A DNA stretch of 64,000 nucleotides from an uncultured Amylibacter sp. GTDB lineage: Bacteria > Pseudomonadota > Alphaproteobacteria > Rhodobacterales > Rhodobacteraceae. Under the pieces are notes generated by a model. That model worked only from the letters and a program-made list of their open reading frames with translations. It had not been told where the DNA came from and did no database searches. The stretch is taken from contig OY365741.1 in NCBI GenBank assembly GCA_959347425.1, positions 1,388,501 to 1,452,500 on the forward strand, given 5' to 3'. The position numbers were made by a program, and so were the translations under genes. Each line of letters opens with the position of its first letter. Position 1 is the stretch's first letter. Below, piece by piece: positions 1 to 8,046 of this stretch.

Positions 1-1854
1 TTCATCGGATTTTATCACCACGACCTGCCAGCCAACCATCTGTGCCGAGGCAGGATTCGTCCCATGCGCCGATACCGGAATCAAACAGACATTGCGGTGG
101 GCTTCCTTACGTGACGCGTGATAGCCACGAATCGTCAAAAGCCCAGCGTATTCGCCCTGTGCGCCCGAATTTGGCTGTTGGGAAATCGCGTCATAGCCGG
201 TAATTTCACACAATTTCTCGTTCAAATCGGTTATCATTTCGGTATAACCCTGCGCCTGTTCAATCGGGGCAAAGGGGTGCATATTGGCGAATTCAGGCCA
301 AGTCACAGGTATCATTTCTATCGTTGCATTCAGCTTCATCGTGCAAGAGCCCAAAGGAATCATCGCGCGATCCAACGCAAGGTCGCGGTCGGCCAAACGG
401 CGCATATAGCGGGTGATTTCCGCCTCTGCCCTGTTTTTGCGGAATACGGGATGGGTTAAAATATCCCCCTCACGCAACATCGCATCAGGCAGACGGTATT
501 CGCGGTTTGCTTGGCTGTCGTCTTCTTGATTTATGCCGAAAGCAGCCCAAACAGATTCTATCGTTTCGGGGCGAGTTTGTTCATCAATACTAATCCCCAC
601 GGTGTCCGTGCCGATTTTACGCAGATTCACGCCATTCGCCACGGCCGCCGACATAATCGTGTTTTGGAATGTGCCGACATTTATCGTGATTGTATCAAAA
701 AAGACTTTTGGACTGACAGTAAAACCGTTTTGTTCCAGTCCCTTTGCCAAACGCGCGGTTTTGCGATGCACCGATTCGGCAATCGCTTTAATCCCATCTG
801 GACCGTGATAAACCGCGTACATGGAGGCAATAACCGCCAGCAGAGCCTGCGCCGTGCAGATGTTAGAATTCGCCTTTTCACGGCGGATATGTTGCTCGCG
901 CGTTTGCAGGGCAAGGCGATAGGCCTTGTTGCCTCGGCTATCAATCGACACGCCGATAATCCGCCCGGGCATCATGCGTTTGTAATCCTCGCGACACGCC
1001 ATATAGGCGGCGTGGGGTCCGCCATAGCCCATCGGCACGCCAAATCTTTGCGTGGAACCCACGGCAATATCCGCGTCCATTTCGCCCGGGGATTTCAGCA
1101 AAGCCAGCGCCAGCGGGTCTGCAATAATCGTCACCAACGCCTTATGTTCATGCAATTCTTTTATTACTTTGGTGAAATCACGGACATTGCCATGCGTTCC
1201 CGGATATTGGAAAATCGCCCCGAAAACTTTATCTGCGGGCAGGTCTTCCACCGCACCCACGATGATTTTTATTCCCAGAGGCTCGGCACGGGTTTTCATC
1301 AATGCGATGTTTTGCGGATGGGCGTTTTCATCAATGAAAAATGTATCCATCTTGGATTTGGACGCACGGTGCGACATTGTCATAGCCTCTGCCGCCGCCG
1401 TGGATTCATCCAAAAGCGAAGCATTGGCAACGCTTAACCCCGTTAAATCAGAGACCATAGTTTGGAAGTTCAACAAAGCCTCCAGCCGTCCTTGGGCAAT
1501 CTCTGGCTGATAGGGGGTATATGCCGTGTACCAAGCTGGATTTTCCAAGATATTGCGCAAAATCGGCGCAGGTGTGGAAGTGCCATAATAGCCCTGCCCA
1601 ATCAGTGAAGTCAAAACCTGATTTTTCTCAGCAATTTCCTTCATGTGAATCAATGCGTCACGTTCGGTCATACCGTTGTCCAACTTCAACGGCTGTTTCT
1701 GGCGAATCGCATCAGGGATGGTGGCGGATATCAAATCGTCCAATGACTTATAGCCAACGGTTTTCAGCATAGCCGATATTTCTGTGGGTGAAGGGCCAAT
1801 ATGACGGCGATTGGCGAAGTCATAGGCAAAATAATCTGTAGGTTTGAAAGCCAT
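1..1854 (-). CDS. gcvP: Glycine dehydrogenase (decarboxylating), P protein, partial
   Basis: PLP-dependent glycine decarboxylase of the glycine cleavage complex; it decarboxylates glycine and passes the aminomethyl group to the lipoyl arm of GcvH. Only the N-terminal 618 codons lie in the window, and the frame runs off the left edge without a stop. The family's single-chain form is about 950 residues. The protein starts [19 protein letters not shown], and the typical [11 protein letters not shown] stretch of the second half occurs near residue 503. This shows a fused P protein rather than separate GcvPA/GcvPB subunits. The PLP lysine lies beyond the edge. It is last in the minus-strand order gcvT-gcvH-gcvP. 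The start is the ATG at 1852-1854, preceded by an AAAGGAAC-type ribosome site. Confidence 0.96.
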   Translation of the reverse strand, partial: MAFKPTDYFAYDFANRRHIGPSPTEISAMLKTVGYKSLDDLISATIPDAIRQKQPLKLDNGMTERDALIHMKEIAEKNQVLTSLIGQGYYGTSTPAPILRNILENPAWYTAYTPYQPEIAQGRLEALLNFQTMVSDLTGLSVANASLLDESTAAAEAMTMSHRASKSKMDTFFIDENAHPQNIALMKTRAEPLGIKIIVGAVEDLPADKVFGAIFQYPGTHGNVRDFTKVIKELHEHKALVTIIADPLALALLKSPGEMDADIAVGSTQRFGVPMGYGGPHAAYMACREDYKRMMPGRIIGVSIDSRGNKAYRLALQTREQHIRREKANSNICTAQALLAVIASMYAVYHGPDGIKAIAESVHRKTARLAKGLEQNGFTVSPKVFFDTITINVGTFQNTIMSAAVANGVNLRKIGTDTVGISIDEQTRPETIESVWAAFGINQEDDSQANREYRLPDAMLREGDILTHPVFRKNRAEAEITRYMRRLADRDLALDRAMIPLGSCTMKLNATIEMIPVTWPEFANMHPFAPIEQAQGYTEMITDLNEKLCEITGYDAISQQPNSGAQGEYAGLLTIRGYHASRKEAHRNVCLIPVSAHGTNPASAQMVGWQVVVIKSDE

Positions 1855-1902
1855 GTTTGTGTTCCTTTTGATAAGCCAGATTGAGTCGGCTAGGTTGGTT
1901 TG

Positions 1903-1940
1903 TGTGGCAAGTATATGCCAGTGTGGCAGGTATATGCCAG
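1903..1940. repeat. Two tandem 19-bp units between gcvH and gcvP
   Basis: Two adjacent 19-bp copies (1903-1921 and 1922-1940) differ at one base. They share the core GTATATGCCAG and lie in the 137-bp gcvH-gcvP spacer. No hairpin or known operator was recognised; this is probably a local slippage duplication. Confidence 0.7.
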
Positions 1941-1991
1941 TGTGATGGGGCAAGGCTTATGTGGGCAAAACCCACAAAAACATTGCAAAAA

Positions 1992-2357
1992 TTAACCGAT
2001 AAAGGCCTTATAGCCCGCTTCATCCATTAAATCGCCCAACTGATCGGTGTTGGTTAATTTGATTTTGTAAATCCAACCACCTTCCATCGGGTCACTGTTC
2101 AGCTTGGATGGTTCGTCCGCCAAGGTTTCATTGACCTCAGTCACTTCGCCATCAAGGGGGGCAAAAATCTCTGACGCGGCTTTCACCGATTCAATAACGC
2201 CGATTTCATCGCCTTTGGCAAAATCATCGCCGACATCCTTTGGGTCGACAAAAACGATTTCCCCCAGTTGTTCGGCGGCATGGGCGGTAATACCCAGTGT
2301 GGCGGTATCGCCTTCGACATTAAGCCATTCGTGGTCTTGTGAATAATAGATAGTCAT
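1992..2357 (-). CDS. gcvH: Glycine cleavage system H protein
   Basis: Lipoyl carrier protein that shuttles the aminomethyl intermediate between the P, T and L proteins. It is 121 residues, the usual family length. The lipoylation motif ESVKAASEIFAPL is intact with the acceptor lysine at K59, and the C-terminal GGWIYKIKL segment is typical. It sits between gcvT (15-bp gap) and gcvP on the same strand, so the three are very likely co-transcribed. Confidence 0.97.
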   Translation of the reverse strand: MTIYYSQDHEWLNVEGDTATLGITAHAAEQLGEIVFVDPKDVGDDFAKGDEIGVIESVKAASEIFAPLDGEVTEVNETLADEPSKLNSDPMEGGWIYKIKLTNTDQLGDLMDEAGYKAFIG

Positions 2358-2372
2358 TGTTTTCTCCTGTTG

Positions 2373-3482
2373 CTATCGTTTATAGTTTTGTTGCACAAAA
2401 GGCAACGGTGCAATCTTCGCAGGCTGTGCTTGCCCGCGAATCATAAGATTAACCTGCTCACCCGCCGTAGAGTGGTTTTTTAAAACATAACCCATAGCAA
2501 CGGGACGTTGCAAGGTTGGCGAAAACCCGCCAGAGGTAATAATGCCGATTGTATTGCCCTGTGTGCATTGGATTTCCACGCCTCGCCTTGCGGGGGCGCG
2601 TCCATCGGGGGCAATTCCAACCAATTTACGGGTTGCGCCGTTTTCAATTTCGTTTTGGATTCGGGCGGCACCTGGAAAACCGCCATCGGCACGGCGGCGT
2701 TTTTGAATCGCCCATAAGAGCGAAGCCTCTATTGGCGAGGTTTCGGTGTCAATATCGTTACCATAAAGGCAAAGCCCTGCCTCCAACCGCAAACTATCGC
2801 GCGCACCCAGCCCAGCAGGTTCACAATCGGGGTCTTGCAAAAATGCACGGGTGATTCGTTCCGCCTCGGCGTTTGGGATTGATATTTCATAGCCATCTTC
2901 GCCAGTATATCCCAGCCGAGACACACGGCATTCCACCCCCATAATATCGGCAACTTCCGTTTGCATAAAAATCATATCTTTGGCGCTGGGGCAATGTTTG
3001 GCAACCACTTTTTCGGCGGCGGGTCCTTGGACGGCTATCAGGGCGCGGTCGTGGATTTCTGTGATGTCCAATCCCGTTAATTCCTTGCGCATATAGGGAA
3101 TGTCTTGGTCGCGTAGGGCGGCATTAACAACGACAAACAGATGGTCGCCAGCGTTTGATACGATTAAATCATCCAAAATCCCGCCCGCGGCATTGGTGAA
3201 AAAGGTATAACGTGCCCGCCCTTCCGCGAGTTCGGTGAGCGCGGCTGGCACCAGTGTTTCCATCGCTTTGGCCGGGTTATCACCCGTTAAAATAACCTGC
3301 CCCATGTGGGATACATCAAACAGAGCCGCCTTATTACGGCATTGTGCGTGCTCGTTCATAATTCCGCCATTATCGCCCGCGTATTGCACGGGCATTGACC
3401 AACCCGCGAAATCCACCATCTTTGCGCCCAATTCCACGTGGAGGTTATATAGGGGCGTTTTTTTCAAGTCTGTATCTGTCAT
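2373..3482 (-). CDS. gcvT: Aminomethyltransferase, glycine cleavage T protein
   Basis: Tetrahydrofolate-dependent aminomethyltransferase releasing ammonia and forming 5,10-methylene-THF from the aminomethyl-lipoyl H protein. It is 369 residues, close to bacterial family length. Visible signatures are ALFDVSHMGQ near residue 55, the GGILDDLIV segment with the catalytic-region Asp, and GYTGEDGYEI in the folate-binding domain; the C-terminal barrel domain follows. It is the first gene of gcvT-H-P. An AAAGGAT ribosome site lies a few bases upstream of the ATG at 3480-3482. No glycine riboswitch was recognised upstream. Confidence 0.96.
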   Translation of the reverse strand: MTDTDLKKTPLYNLHVELGAKMVDFAGWSMPVQYAGDNGGIMNEHAQCRNKAALFDVSHMGQVILTGDNPAKAMETLVPAALTELAEGRARYTFFTNAAGGILDDLIVSNAGDHLFVVVNAALRDQDIPYMRKELTGLDITEIHDRALIAVQGPAAEKVVAKHCPSAKDMIFMQTEVADIMGVECRVSRLGYTGEDGYEISIPNAEAERITRAFLQDPDCEPAGLGARDSLRLEAGLCLYGNDIDTETSPIEASLLWAIQKRRRADGGFPGAARIQNEIENGATRKLVGIAPDGRAPARRGVEIQCTQGNTIGIITSGGFSPTLQRPVAMGYVLKNHSTAGEQVNLMIRGQAQPAKIAPLPFVQQNYKR

Positions 3483-3590
3483 TTTTTTATCCTTTGATTT
3501 TAAGTTTTACGGATAAAAACACATTTGCAAGTGTTTTGCAATAGCTTTTTTGCTTTTTTTGAATTTTTGCTGTGGGGGCGGGGGTTTTTA

Positions 3591-3730
3591 ACGATTAACG
3601 ATTAGTGATTAGTGATTAGCCCTGCGGGTCTTCGTAATTGCTACGCAATACCGACCAGCGTGGTCTTTTGTGCGTAGCCCCCGCACAAGGGCAGTTGAAC
3701 CTGCCCGATAAGACAAAGATTCGCGGGGGC
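3591..3730 (-). repeat. Structured interspersed repeat, copy 1 (minus orientation)
   Basis: Read on the minus strand, this has a nested palindrome (outer arms GCCCCCGC at 3677-3684 and GCGGGGGC at 3723-3730; inner arms 3689-3694 and 3701-3706). A conserved block follows at 3618-3662, with a small hairpin ATTGC-GTA-GCAAT (stem 3637-3641/3645-3649) and then GAAGACCCGCAGGGCTA. Four 7-bp tandem units (3591-3618; TAATCAC/TAATCGT on the minus strand) end it. The same architecture recurs at 3893-4038 and 62620-62729 with a different but still paired small hairpin. It accounts for about a quarter of the gene-free 3483-4039 stretch. Confidence 0.72.
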
Positions 3731-3892
3731 ATGCCAAAAGCCCTTTGGTTATAAGATGCTAGAGATTCTATAAATTTACTATCTGGAATAACAAGACGGT
3801 AGATTGGATTATTTGCAAAGAATACTTGGGAATTGGTGATAGGCTTTTTCTAAATTTATTTAGGCTTGGCAAAAGACGCTCGGACAGGCTTT

Positions 3893-4038
3893 GGGTGCGC
3901 CCGCCCCGAAGAGGGCTTGCCCTCAAGGGTGCGGGCGCACCCCGTGGTGACATCGCAAAGCGATGGCGAAGACCCGCAAGGGCTAAAAAACTAACAACTA
4001 ATAACTAATAACTAACAACTAACAACTAACAACTAAAA
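3893..4038 (+). repeat. Structured interspersed repeat, copy 2, with heptamer tail
   Basis: An outer 12-bp palindrome (3893-3904 with 3931-3942) encloses a 6-bp hairpin GAGGGC-TT-GCCCTC (3911-3924). It is followed by the conserved block 3941-3985 with hairpin CATCGC-AAA-GCGATG (3951-3965) and GAAGACCCGCAAGGGCTA. Seven 7-bp units of the type ACTAACA/ACTAATA run from 3990 to 4038 and abut the transhydrogenase stop codon. Copy 1 lies in inverted orientation about 200 bp away. In the stretch between the two copies (3731-3892) I see nothing coding. Confidence 0.75.
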
Positions 4039-4039
4039 A

Positions 4040-5461
4040 TCATTCATCACTAATCGCTAACGCTGGCATCCTCGCCCAGGCATCAAAAGCCGCCGATTTA
4101 TAAACCTCCGCCAAAGTCGGATAATTAAACGTATTCTCAATAAAATAATCCACCGTGCCTTTATAGTTCATCACGGCCTGGGCGATATGTATCATCTCTG
4201 TCGCGCCCTCGCCCATAATCTGCACCCCCAAAATCCGCCGCGTTTTCAAACTAACCAGCATCTTTAACATCCCTTGGGTAATCCCCATGATATTCCCCCG
4301 TGCGGTTTCACGGAATTTGGCACAGCCAACCTCATAGGGTATGTTTTGGTCTTGCAGTTCTTCCTCGCTCATCCCACAGGTGGAAATCTCTGGCACAGAA
4401 TAAATCCCATAAGGAAACCACGGCGATTGCGAGGGGATTTTCACGCCAAAAGCATGGCAGGCCGCCACACGCCCTTGCGATAACGAAGTAGAAGCCAAAG
4501 ACGGAAACCCAATAACATCGCCCGTGGCGTAAATATGCGGCTTATTGGTTTGATAGGTGGTTTTATCCACCGAAATCCGCCCGCGCGAATCGGTTTTCAC
4601 TCCGCAAGCCGATAGGTTCAAATGCTGGGTCGCACCCATCCGCCCAGCCGCGAATAAAAACATCTCTGCCCGCGCCGTGCGCCCGTTTTTCGTGGTAACG
4701 CTGATGGTTTTATCGGGTTGTTCGGCAACCTCCACCACTGGCGAGCCCAAACGCAAATCTATGCCAAGGTCGCGGATTTCATGGATGAATTCCTGCATCA
4801 GGGTTTTATCGATAAAATCAAGGAAAGTATCGCGCGATTCTATCAGAGTGACTTTGACATCCAAGGCCTGAAACATAGTCGCGTATTCCACGCCAATAAC
4901 CCCTGCACCCAAAACAATCAAACTGCGGGGCAGGGATTTCAGATTTATGAGCTCGTCCGAATCGACAATCGTATGACCGTTAAAACCGATATCATCGGGG
5001 CGATAGGGTTTTGTGCCGACGCTGACGATAAAATGCTTGGCGGTGAAGGTCTCGGTCTGGCTGTCTTGGGTGACTTCTATCGTGGTTTCATTGACAAATC
5101 GCGCCGCCCCGCGCATGGTTTCCACGTGGTTACGGGCGAACATATCTTCCAGATTATCCACCTCGTAAGACAGAGTTTTGCGTACCCTTTGGCGCAGGTC
5201 TTGGGCGGTTATATCTTCGCGGGCGCGATAGCTACGCCCATAAAACGTGCGCTCGCGATAGCCAGATAGGTTCAAAATCGTCTCACGCAGGGTTTTGGAG
5301 GGGATAGTGCCAGTATGGACAGAAACCCCGCCGACTTGGGCTTGGCGGTCAACAACGAGGACTTTTTGTTTCAGTTTGCCCGCTTGGATAGCGGCAGAGC
5401 GACCAGACGGACCGCTGCCAATAATAATCAGGTCATAGTGGGTGGGGGTTTTTTGCGTCAT
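4040..5461 (-). CDS. sthA: Soluble (Si-specific) NAD(P)+ transhydrogenase
   Basis: Cytosolic FAD flavoprotein that interconverts NADPH/NAD+ and NADP+/NADH. It is 473 residues, within the SthA range. The FAD-binding GSGPSG (residues 15-20) lies at the N-terminus. At the site where related disulfide reductases carry CxxxxC, this protein has VSVHTGTIPSKTLRE with no cysteine pair, which is the SthA signature. The second nucleotide site LGAGVIGVEYA, the GDVIGFPSLAS FAD motif and the C-terminal HIAQAVMNYKG/FNYPT dimerisation region are all present. It stands alone between repeat arrays; the lipoamide dehydrogenase alternative is disfavoured by the missing cysteines. Confidence 0.9.
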   Translation of the reverse strand: MTQKTPTHYDLIIIGSGPSGRSAAIQAGKLKQKVLVVDRQAQVGGVSVHTGTIPSKTLRETILNLSGYRERTFYGRSYRAREDITAQDLRQRVRKTLSYEVDNLEDMFARNHVETMRGAARFVNETTIEVTQDSQTETFTAKHFIVSVGTKPYRPDDIGFNGHTIVDSDELINLKSLPRSLIVLGAGVIGVEYATMFQALDVKVTLIESRDTFLDFIDKTLMQEFIHEIRDLGIDLRLGSPVVEVAEQPDKTISVTTKNGRTARAEMFLFAAGRMGATQHLNLSACGVKTDSRGRISVDKTTYQTNKPHIYATGDVIGFPSLASTSLSQGRVAACHAFGVKIPSQSPWFPYGIYSVPEISTCGMSEEELQDQNIPYEVGCAKFRETARGNIMGITQGMLKMLVSLKTRRILGVQIMGEGATEMIHIAQAVMNYKGTVDYFIENTFNYPTLAEVYKSAAFDAWARMPALAISDE

Positions 5462-5483
5462 GGTGTTGGTTATAGGGGGTTAG

Positions 5484-5511
5484 TTATGAATTGTAAATTG
5501 TGAATTGTGAA
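5484..5511. repeat. Heptamer array (TTGTGAA-type, 4 units)
   Basis: Four consecutive 7-bp units related to TTGTGAA lie between the sthA start and the nitroreductase stop. Similar arrays occur at 6941-6968 and 11978-12005. Confidence 0.7.
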
Positions 5512-5530
5512 TGCCCTGTGGATTTTCCTA

Positions 5531-6199
5531 TTAAATAAAACTGGCAATCTCATCCAAAGGTTTCTTTTTTAACGCGGCCTTGGGTATCACTGCATCCTTA
5601 CTAGCATGCCCGACCGCAATAATCATCACTGGTTTTTCCTGTTTTGGGCGTTGGCAAATCGTATTCAAAAACCCCATCGGGTTGGGCGTGTGGGTCAGGC
5701 TAGCCAGCCCGCATTGATGCAGGGCGCAGAGCAACATCCCCGTGGCTATCCCAACGCTCTCAGGAACATAATAGTGTTTTATCCGCTCCTCGCCACCAGA
5801 ATCCACCCCCCATCTTTGGGCAAAAACCACTATTAACCATGGAGCGTCCTGCAAATGCGGCTTGTTCGCGCCCGTGCCTATCGGCTCTAACGCGGCCAGC
5901 CAGTCTGGATGTCCCTCGTGATAAAACTTTTGCTCTTCCGCCTCTGCCGCGAGGCGAATGGCGCGTTTTATCTCTGCATCCGAAATCGCCACGAAATGCC
6001 AAGGCTGCTGGTTTGCCCCGCTTGGCGCAGTCCCCGCCGTTTCAATACAGGTTTCAATCACCGCCCGAGGCACCGCCCGCACATCATAATCACGCACCGT
6101 CCGCCGCGTTTTCATGGATTGATGAAAGGCAACCGCACGGGTCGCCATGTCTTCTTCGCTGAAATCCGCGCGATGGGGCAGGGGAATCGGTTGAAACAT
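5531..6199 (-). CDS. Nitroreductase-fold flavoprotein, iodotyrosine-deiodinase-like
   Basis: FMN-dependent nitroreductase-superfamily protein of 222 residues. The N-terminal SMKTRRTVRDYD and APSGANQQPWHFV segments match FMN contacts. The middle carries EEQKFYHEG...W...GTGANKPHL, and the C-terminal part YYVPESVGIATG / SLTHTPNPMGFL resembles bacterial homologues of iodotyrosine deiodinase, whose active-site lid supplies Glu, Tyr and Lys. The reaction is therefore probably reductive dehalogenation or reduction of an aromatic substrate; the physiological substrate cannot be read from sequence. It lies 8 bp from the peroxiredoxin gene, so the two are likely co-transcribed. Confidence 0.82.
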   Translation of the reverse strand: MFQPIPLPHRADFSEEDMATRAVAFHQSMKTRRTVRDYDVRAVPRAVIETCIETAGTAPSGANQQPWHFVAISDAEIKRAIRLAAEAEEQKFYHEGHPDWLAALEPIGTGANKPHLQDAPWLIVVFAQRWGVDSGGEERIKHYYVPESVGIATGMLLCALHQCGLASLTHTPNPMGFLNTICQRPKQEKPVMIIAVGHASKDAVIPKAALKKKPLDEIASFI

Positions 6200-6207
6200 C
6201 GCGTCCC

Positions 6208-6861
6208 CTATTGCGGTAGTTTCACTTTGCGCAGGTAGGGCAGTACCGCATCAAACTCGCCGAATTTCGCGCGAGCGTCTTCGTTGCTGACCGTCGGAGG
6301 GACGATAACATCCTGCCCCAATTGCCAGTTCGCGGGGGTGGCAATCCCCTGCGCCGCGCTGAGCTGCAAGGCATCCAACGCCCGCAGAATCTCGGCAAAA
6401 TTACGCCCAATCGTCATCGGATAAGTCATGGACAAGCGCAGAGTTTTATCGGGCGCGATGATGAAAACCGAGCGAACCGTGGCACTGTGCGCAGGTGTCC
6501 GTCCGTCTGGCAAATACGCCTCTGACGGGAGCATGTCAAACGCTTTTGACACGGCCAAATCGTCATCGGCTATGATGGGGAAATCGGGGGTTGCGCCCGC
6601 GTATGATTCGATGTCGGTTTTCCATTTTTTATGGTCTTCGGCGGTATCCACGGACACCCCGATGACTCGGGTTTTACGCGCCGCCCATTCGTTTTTTAAC
6701 TGGGCAACCACGCCGAATTCGGTTGTGCAAACGGGTGTGAAATCCTTGGGGTGAGAGAATAAAATAGCCCACTGGTCGCCTATCCAATCGTGGAAGGTTA
6801 TTTCCCCTTGGTCGGTTTGGGCTGTGAAGTTTGGGACGGTGTCGTTTATGCGGAGGGTCAT
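6208..6861 (-). CDS. 1-Cys peroxiredoxin (Prx6 type)
   Basis: Thiol peroxidase reducing hydrogen peroxide and alkyl hydroperoxides. It is 217 residues, the Prx6-class size. The peroxidatic cysteine is C45 in HPKDFTPVCTTEFG. The C-terminal extension (DVIVPPTVSNEDARAKF) typical of 1-Cys enzymes is present, and no clear resolving cysteine is seen. It heads a two-gene unit with the downstream nitroreductase-fold protein, consistent with an oxidative-stress role. Confidence 0.93.
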   Translation of the reverse strand: MTLRINDTVPNFTAQTDQGEITFHDWIGDQWAILFSHPKDFTPVCTTEFGVVAQLKNEWAARKTRVIGVSVDTAEDHKKWKTDIESYAGATPDFPIIADDDLAVSKAFDMLPSEAYLPDGRTPAHSATVRSVFIIAPDKTLRLSMTYPMTIGRNFAEILRALDALQLSAAQGIATPANWQLGQDVIVPPTVSNEDARAKFGEFDAVLPYLRKVKLPQ

Positions 6862-6940
6862 TGGGTTTCCTTTTGGTTAGGGTTTTGGGGTTGGTGTGGG
6901 ATAGTGTAGGGGTTTTTGTGGGAAGTGCAAGCGGTTTTAA

Positions 6941-6968
6941 TGGTGAATTGTGAATGGTGAATTATGAA
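6941..6968. repeat. Heptamer array (TGGTGAA/TTGTGAA, 4 units)
   Basis: Four 7-bp units (TGGTGAA, TTGTGAA, TGGTGAA, TTATGAA) lie just upstream of leader element A. The same units in a different order precede leader element B at 11978-12005, so array and leader appear to travel together. The rest of 6862-6940 shows nothing recognisable. Confidence 0.75.
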
Positions 6969-6993
6969 TTTTTTAGGAAATACGAAAAAGTGA

Positions 6994-7210
6994 TTGACTT
7001 TATAGAATAAGTCGGTAAAGTCGTAATTGTAACAAACACAAAGTGGTTCCCCCTAACTCTCATAGCTAGTCGGGTCACCACTTAATAAAATAATCACTCC
7101 ATAGGCGGACTCCGTCTGTGGGGATGGTGAATATGTGGAAACTTTACACTTTGTGTTTGTTACGATGGCCCGACGCATGTCGGGTCGTAATCGTAACTTA
7201 AACAAAGGAG
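6994..7210 (+). promoter_or_regulatory. Structured leader element A (candidate cis-regulatory RNA)
   Basis: A 5' leader of the lipoprotein pair, homologous to 12031-12253. TTGACT at 6994-6999 is a possible -35 box. Stem P1 is a perfect 17-bp pairing of 7029-7045 with 7147-7163, extendable to 20 bp. Inside are GTCGGG (7069-7074), CCAC (7078-7081), hairpin GGCGG-ACT-CCGTC (7104-7116), and GTGG (7135-7138, complementary to CCAC). Just 3' is hairpin CCCGAC-GCAT-GTCGGG (7169-7184), whose CCCGAC could instead pair with 7069-7074. TCGTAAC (7191-7197) can pair with the P1 3' arm at 7159-7165, an alternative fold next to the ribosome site AAAGGAG (7204-7210). Function is inferred from structure only. 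Confidence 0.6.
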
Positions 7211-7216
7211 TTTCCT

Positions 7217-7567
7217 ATGGGAAATCAAACTAAACTAACTATGGCAGTCTGTCTGCTCTCTATATCTGCCTGTGCTACTAAATCAGCAGATATAGTTCCA
7301 TTAGCAGTATCTCACACGAGATATGATAGCTATGATTGCTCTAAATTAAATAAAGAGCTTAACCGCGTTAATGAATCTATTGTCGTTAATTCTGCAACCC
7401 AAGATATTAAAGCTAGTAATGACACGGGGGCAGTCGTAGGCGGCATGTTTATATGGCCTATCCTATTCTTTATCAAAGGTGATGGGGCTGTGGCAACCGA
7501 ATTGGCGCAAGCCAAAGGGGAGGCGAAAGCCCTTAACTATCTTATAGTGGATAAGGATTGTAGCTGA
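7217..7567 (+). CDS. Small lipoprotein, unknown function
   Basis: A 116-residue predicted lipoprotein. A short signal peptide ends in the lipobox LSISAC (acylated Cys near residue 19). A conserved-looking YDCSKLNKELNRVNE helix follows, then a hydrophobic GAVVGGMFIWPILFF segment near residues 73-87. I do not recognise a family with a known function. The ribosome site AAAGGAG lies 6 bp upstream of the ATG. Its stop overlaps the next start (TGATG), so the two lipoproteins are translationally linked. Composition is AT-richer than the flanking metabolic genes, suggesting accessory DNA. Confidence 0.75.
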   Translation: MGNQTKLTMAVCLLSISACATKSADIVPLAVSHTRYDSYDCSKLNKELNRVNESIVVNSATQDIKASNDTGAVVGGMFIWPILFFIKGDGAVATELAQAKGEAKALNYLIVDKDCS

Positions 7568-7860
7568 TGAAATATATTAATTTTAAACCGCTTATATTGG
7601 CTATCACCGTTATATTTACTATCACGGCTTGTCAATCGGCAACAACCCCGCCAGTGGCAGATTATCCTGTTACGGCTTCTTATAAGGATACGTTCCTTAA
7701 AAACCATTCAAGGAATACGACTAAGAATAATACGGGTTTATATATAGGATTGGGGGTAGGGTTATTTGTTTTGCTTTTATCGCTATCTTCTAGTGCAAAC
7801 TCTTATGGATGCACTGCTGAGCGTCCCGTTCGTAGGGGTTCGTTCTGTTATGCGTCATAA
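7567..7860 (+). CDS. Small lipoprotein with C-terminal membrane segment
   Basis: 97 residues. Signal peptide with lipobox TITAC (Cys near residue 22), a short polar linker, then a strongly hydrophobic GLYIGLGVGLFVLLLSLS segment around residues 58-75 and a Cys-containing tail (YGCTAERPVRRGSFCYAS). No function recognised. The start codon overlaps the preceding stop by one base, indicating a two-gene unit. Its stop codon lies immediately before leader element C. Confidence 0.7.
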   Translation: MKYINFKPLILAITVIFTITACQSATTPPVADYPVTASYKDTFLKNHSRNTTKNNTGLYIGLGVGLFVLLLSLSSSANSYGCTAERPVRRGSFCYAS

Positions 7861-7872
7861 ATAAACAAACAA

Positions 7873-7971
7873 GTCGGGTTGCCACGAATACAAGAGCCGT
7901 ATTAAAGGTGTTCGCACCTGTGATGTGGTAAATAAGTGGAGATGTGTTGCAACTGTACAAAGCGACCCGAC
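7873..7971 (+). promoter_or_regulatory. Structured leader element C (diverged third copy)
   Basis: It shares with elements A and B the order GTCGGGT - CCAC - hairpin - GTRAATAWGTGG - CCCGAC. GTCGGGTTG (7873-7881) pairs with CGACCCGAC (7963-7971) over 9 bp, and CCAC (7882-7885) with GTGG (7936-7939). The central hairpin is AGGTG-TTCG-CACCT (7906-7919), different in sequence from A and B but in the same place. The long outer stem P1 of A and B is absent. It sits between the second lipoprotein and the methyltransferase; whether it acts on the methyltransferase gene or is a remnant is unknown. Confidence 0.5.
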
Positions 7972-8046
7972 CCTGATAGGGGTATTGCTTTATTTGATTC
8001 AGCGTGTTATCTTTTCCTAAAAACATCAAAAAATGAAATGGTGATT

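Noticed and set aside
118..1510. Plus-strand open frames of up to 308 codons opposite the left-edge gene
   Set aside because: They lie entirely antisense to gcvP, whose protein sequence is unmistakable, and show no recognisable domain.
3483..3590. Glycine riboswitch upstream of gcvT
   Set aside because: The short T-rich sequence before gcvT has no glycine-aptamer-like helices or conserved core.
3591..4038. CRISPR array or insertion sequence in the gene-free stretch
   Set aside because: Repeats are 7 bp without spacers and no transposase frame exists; the structure is better explained by two inverted copies of a small repeat element.
7021..7197. Integron attC site in leader A (and B at 12070-12242)
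   Set aside because: Variable paired arms recall attC, but the GTTRRRY/RYYYAAC core sites are not matched, the interior is strongly conserved, and no integrase is visible.
7936..8046. Longer N-terminus for the methyltransferase (start at 7936)
   Set aside because: The extra 37 residues are Cys-rich, cover leader element C and are not part of the methyltransferase fold; motif I normally lies close to the N-terminus.
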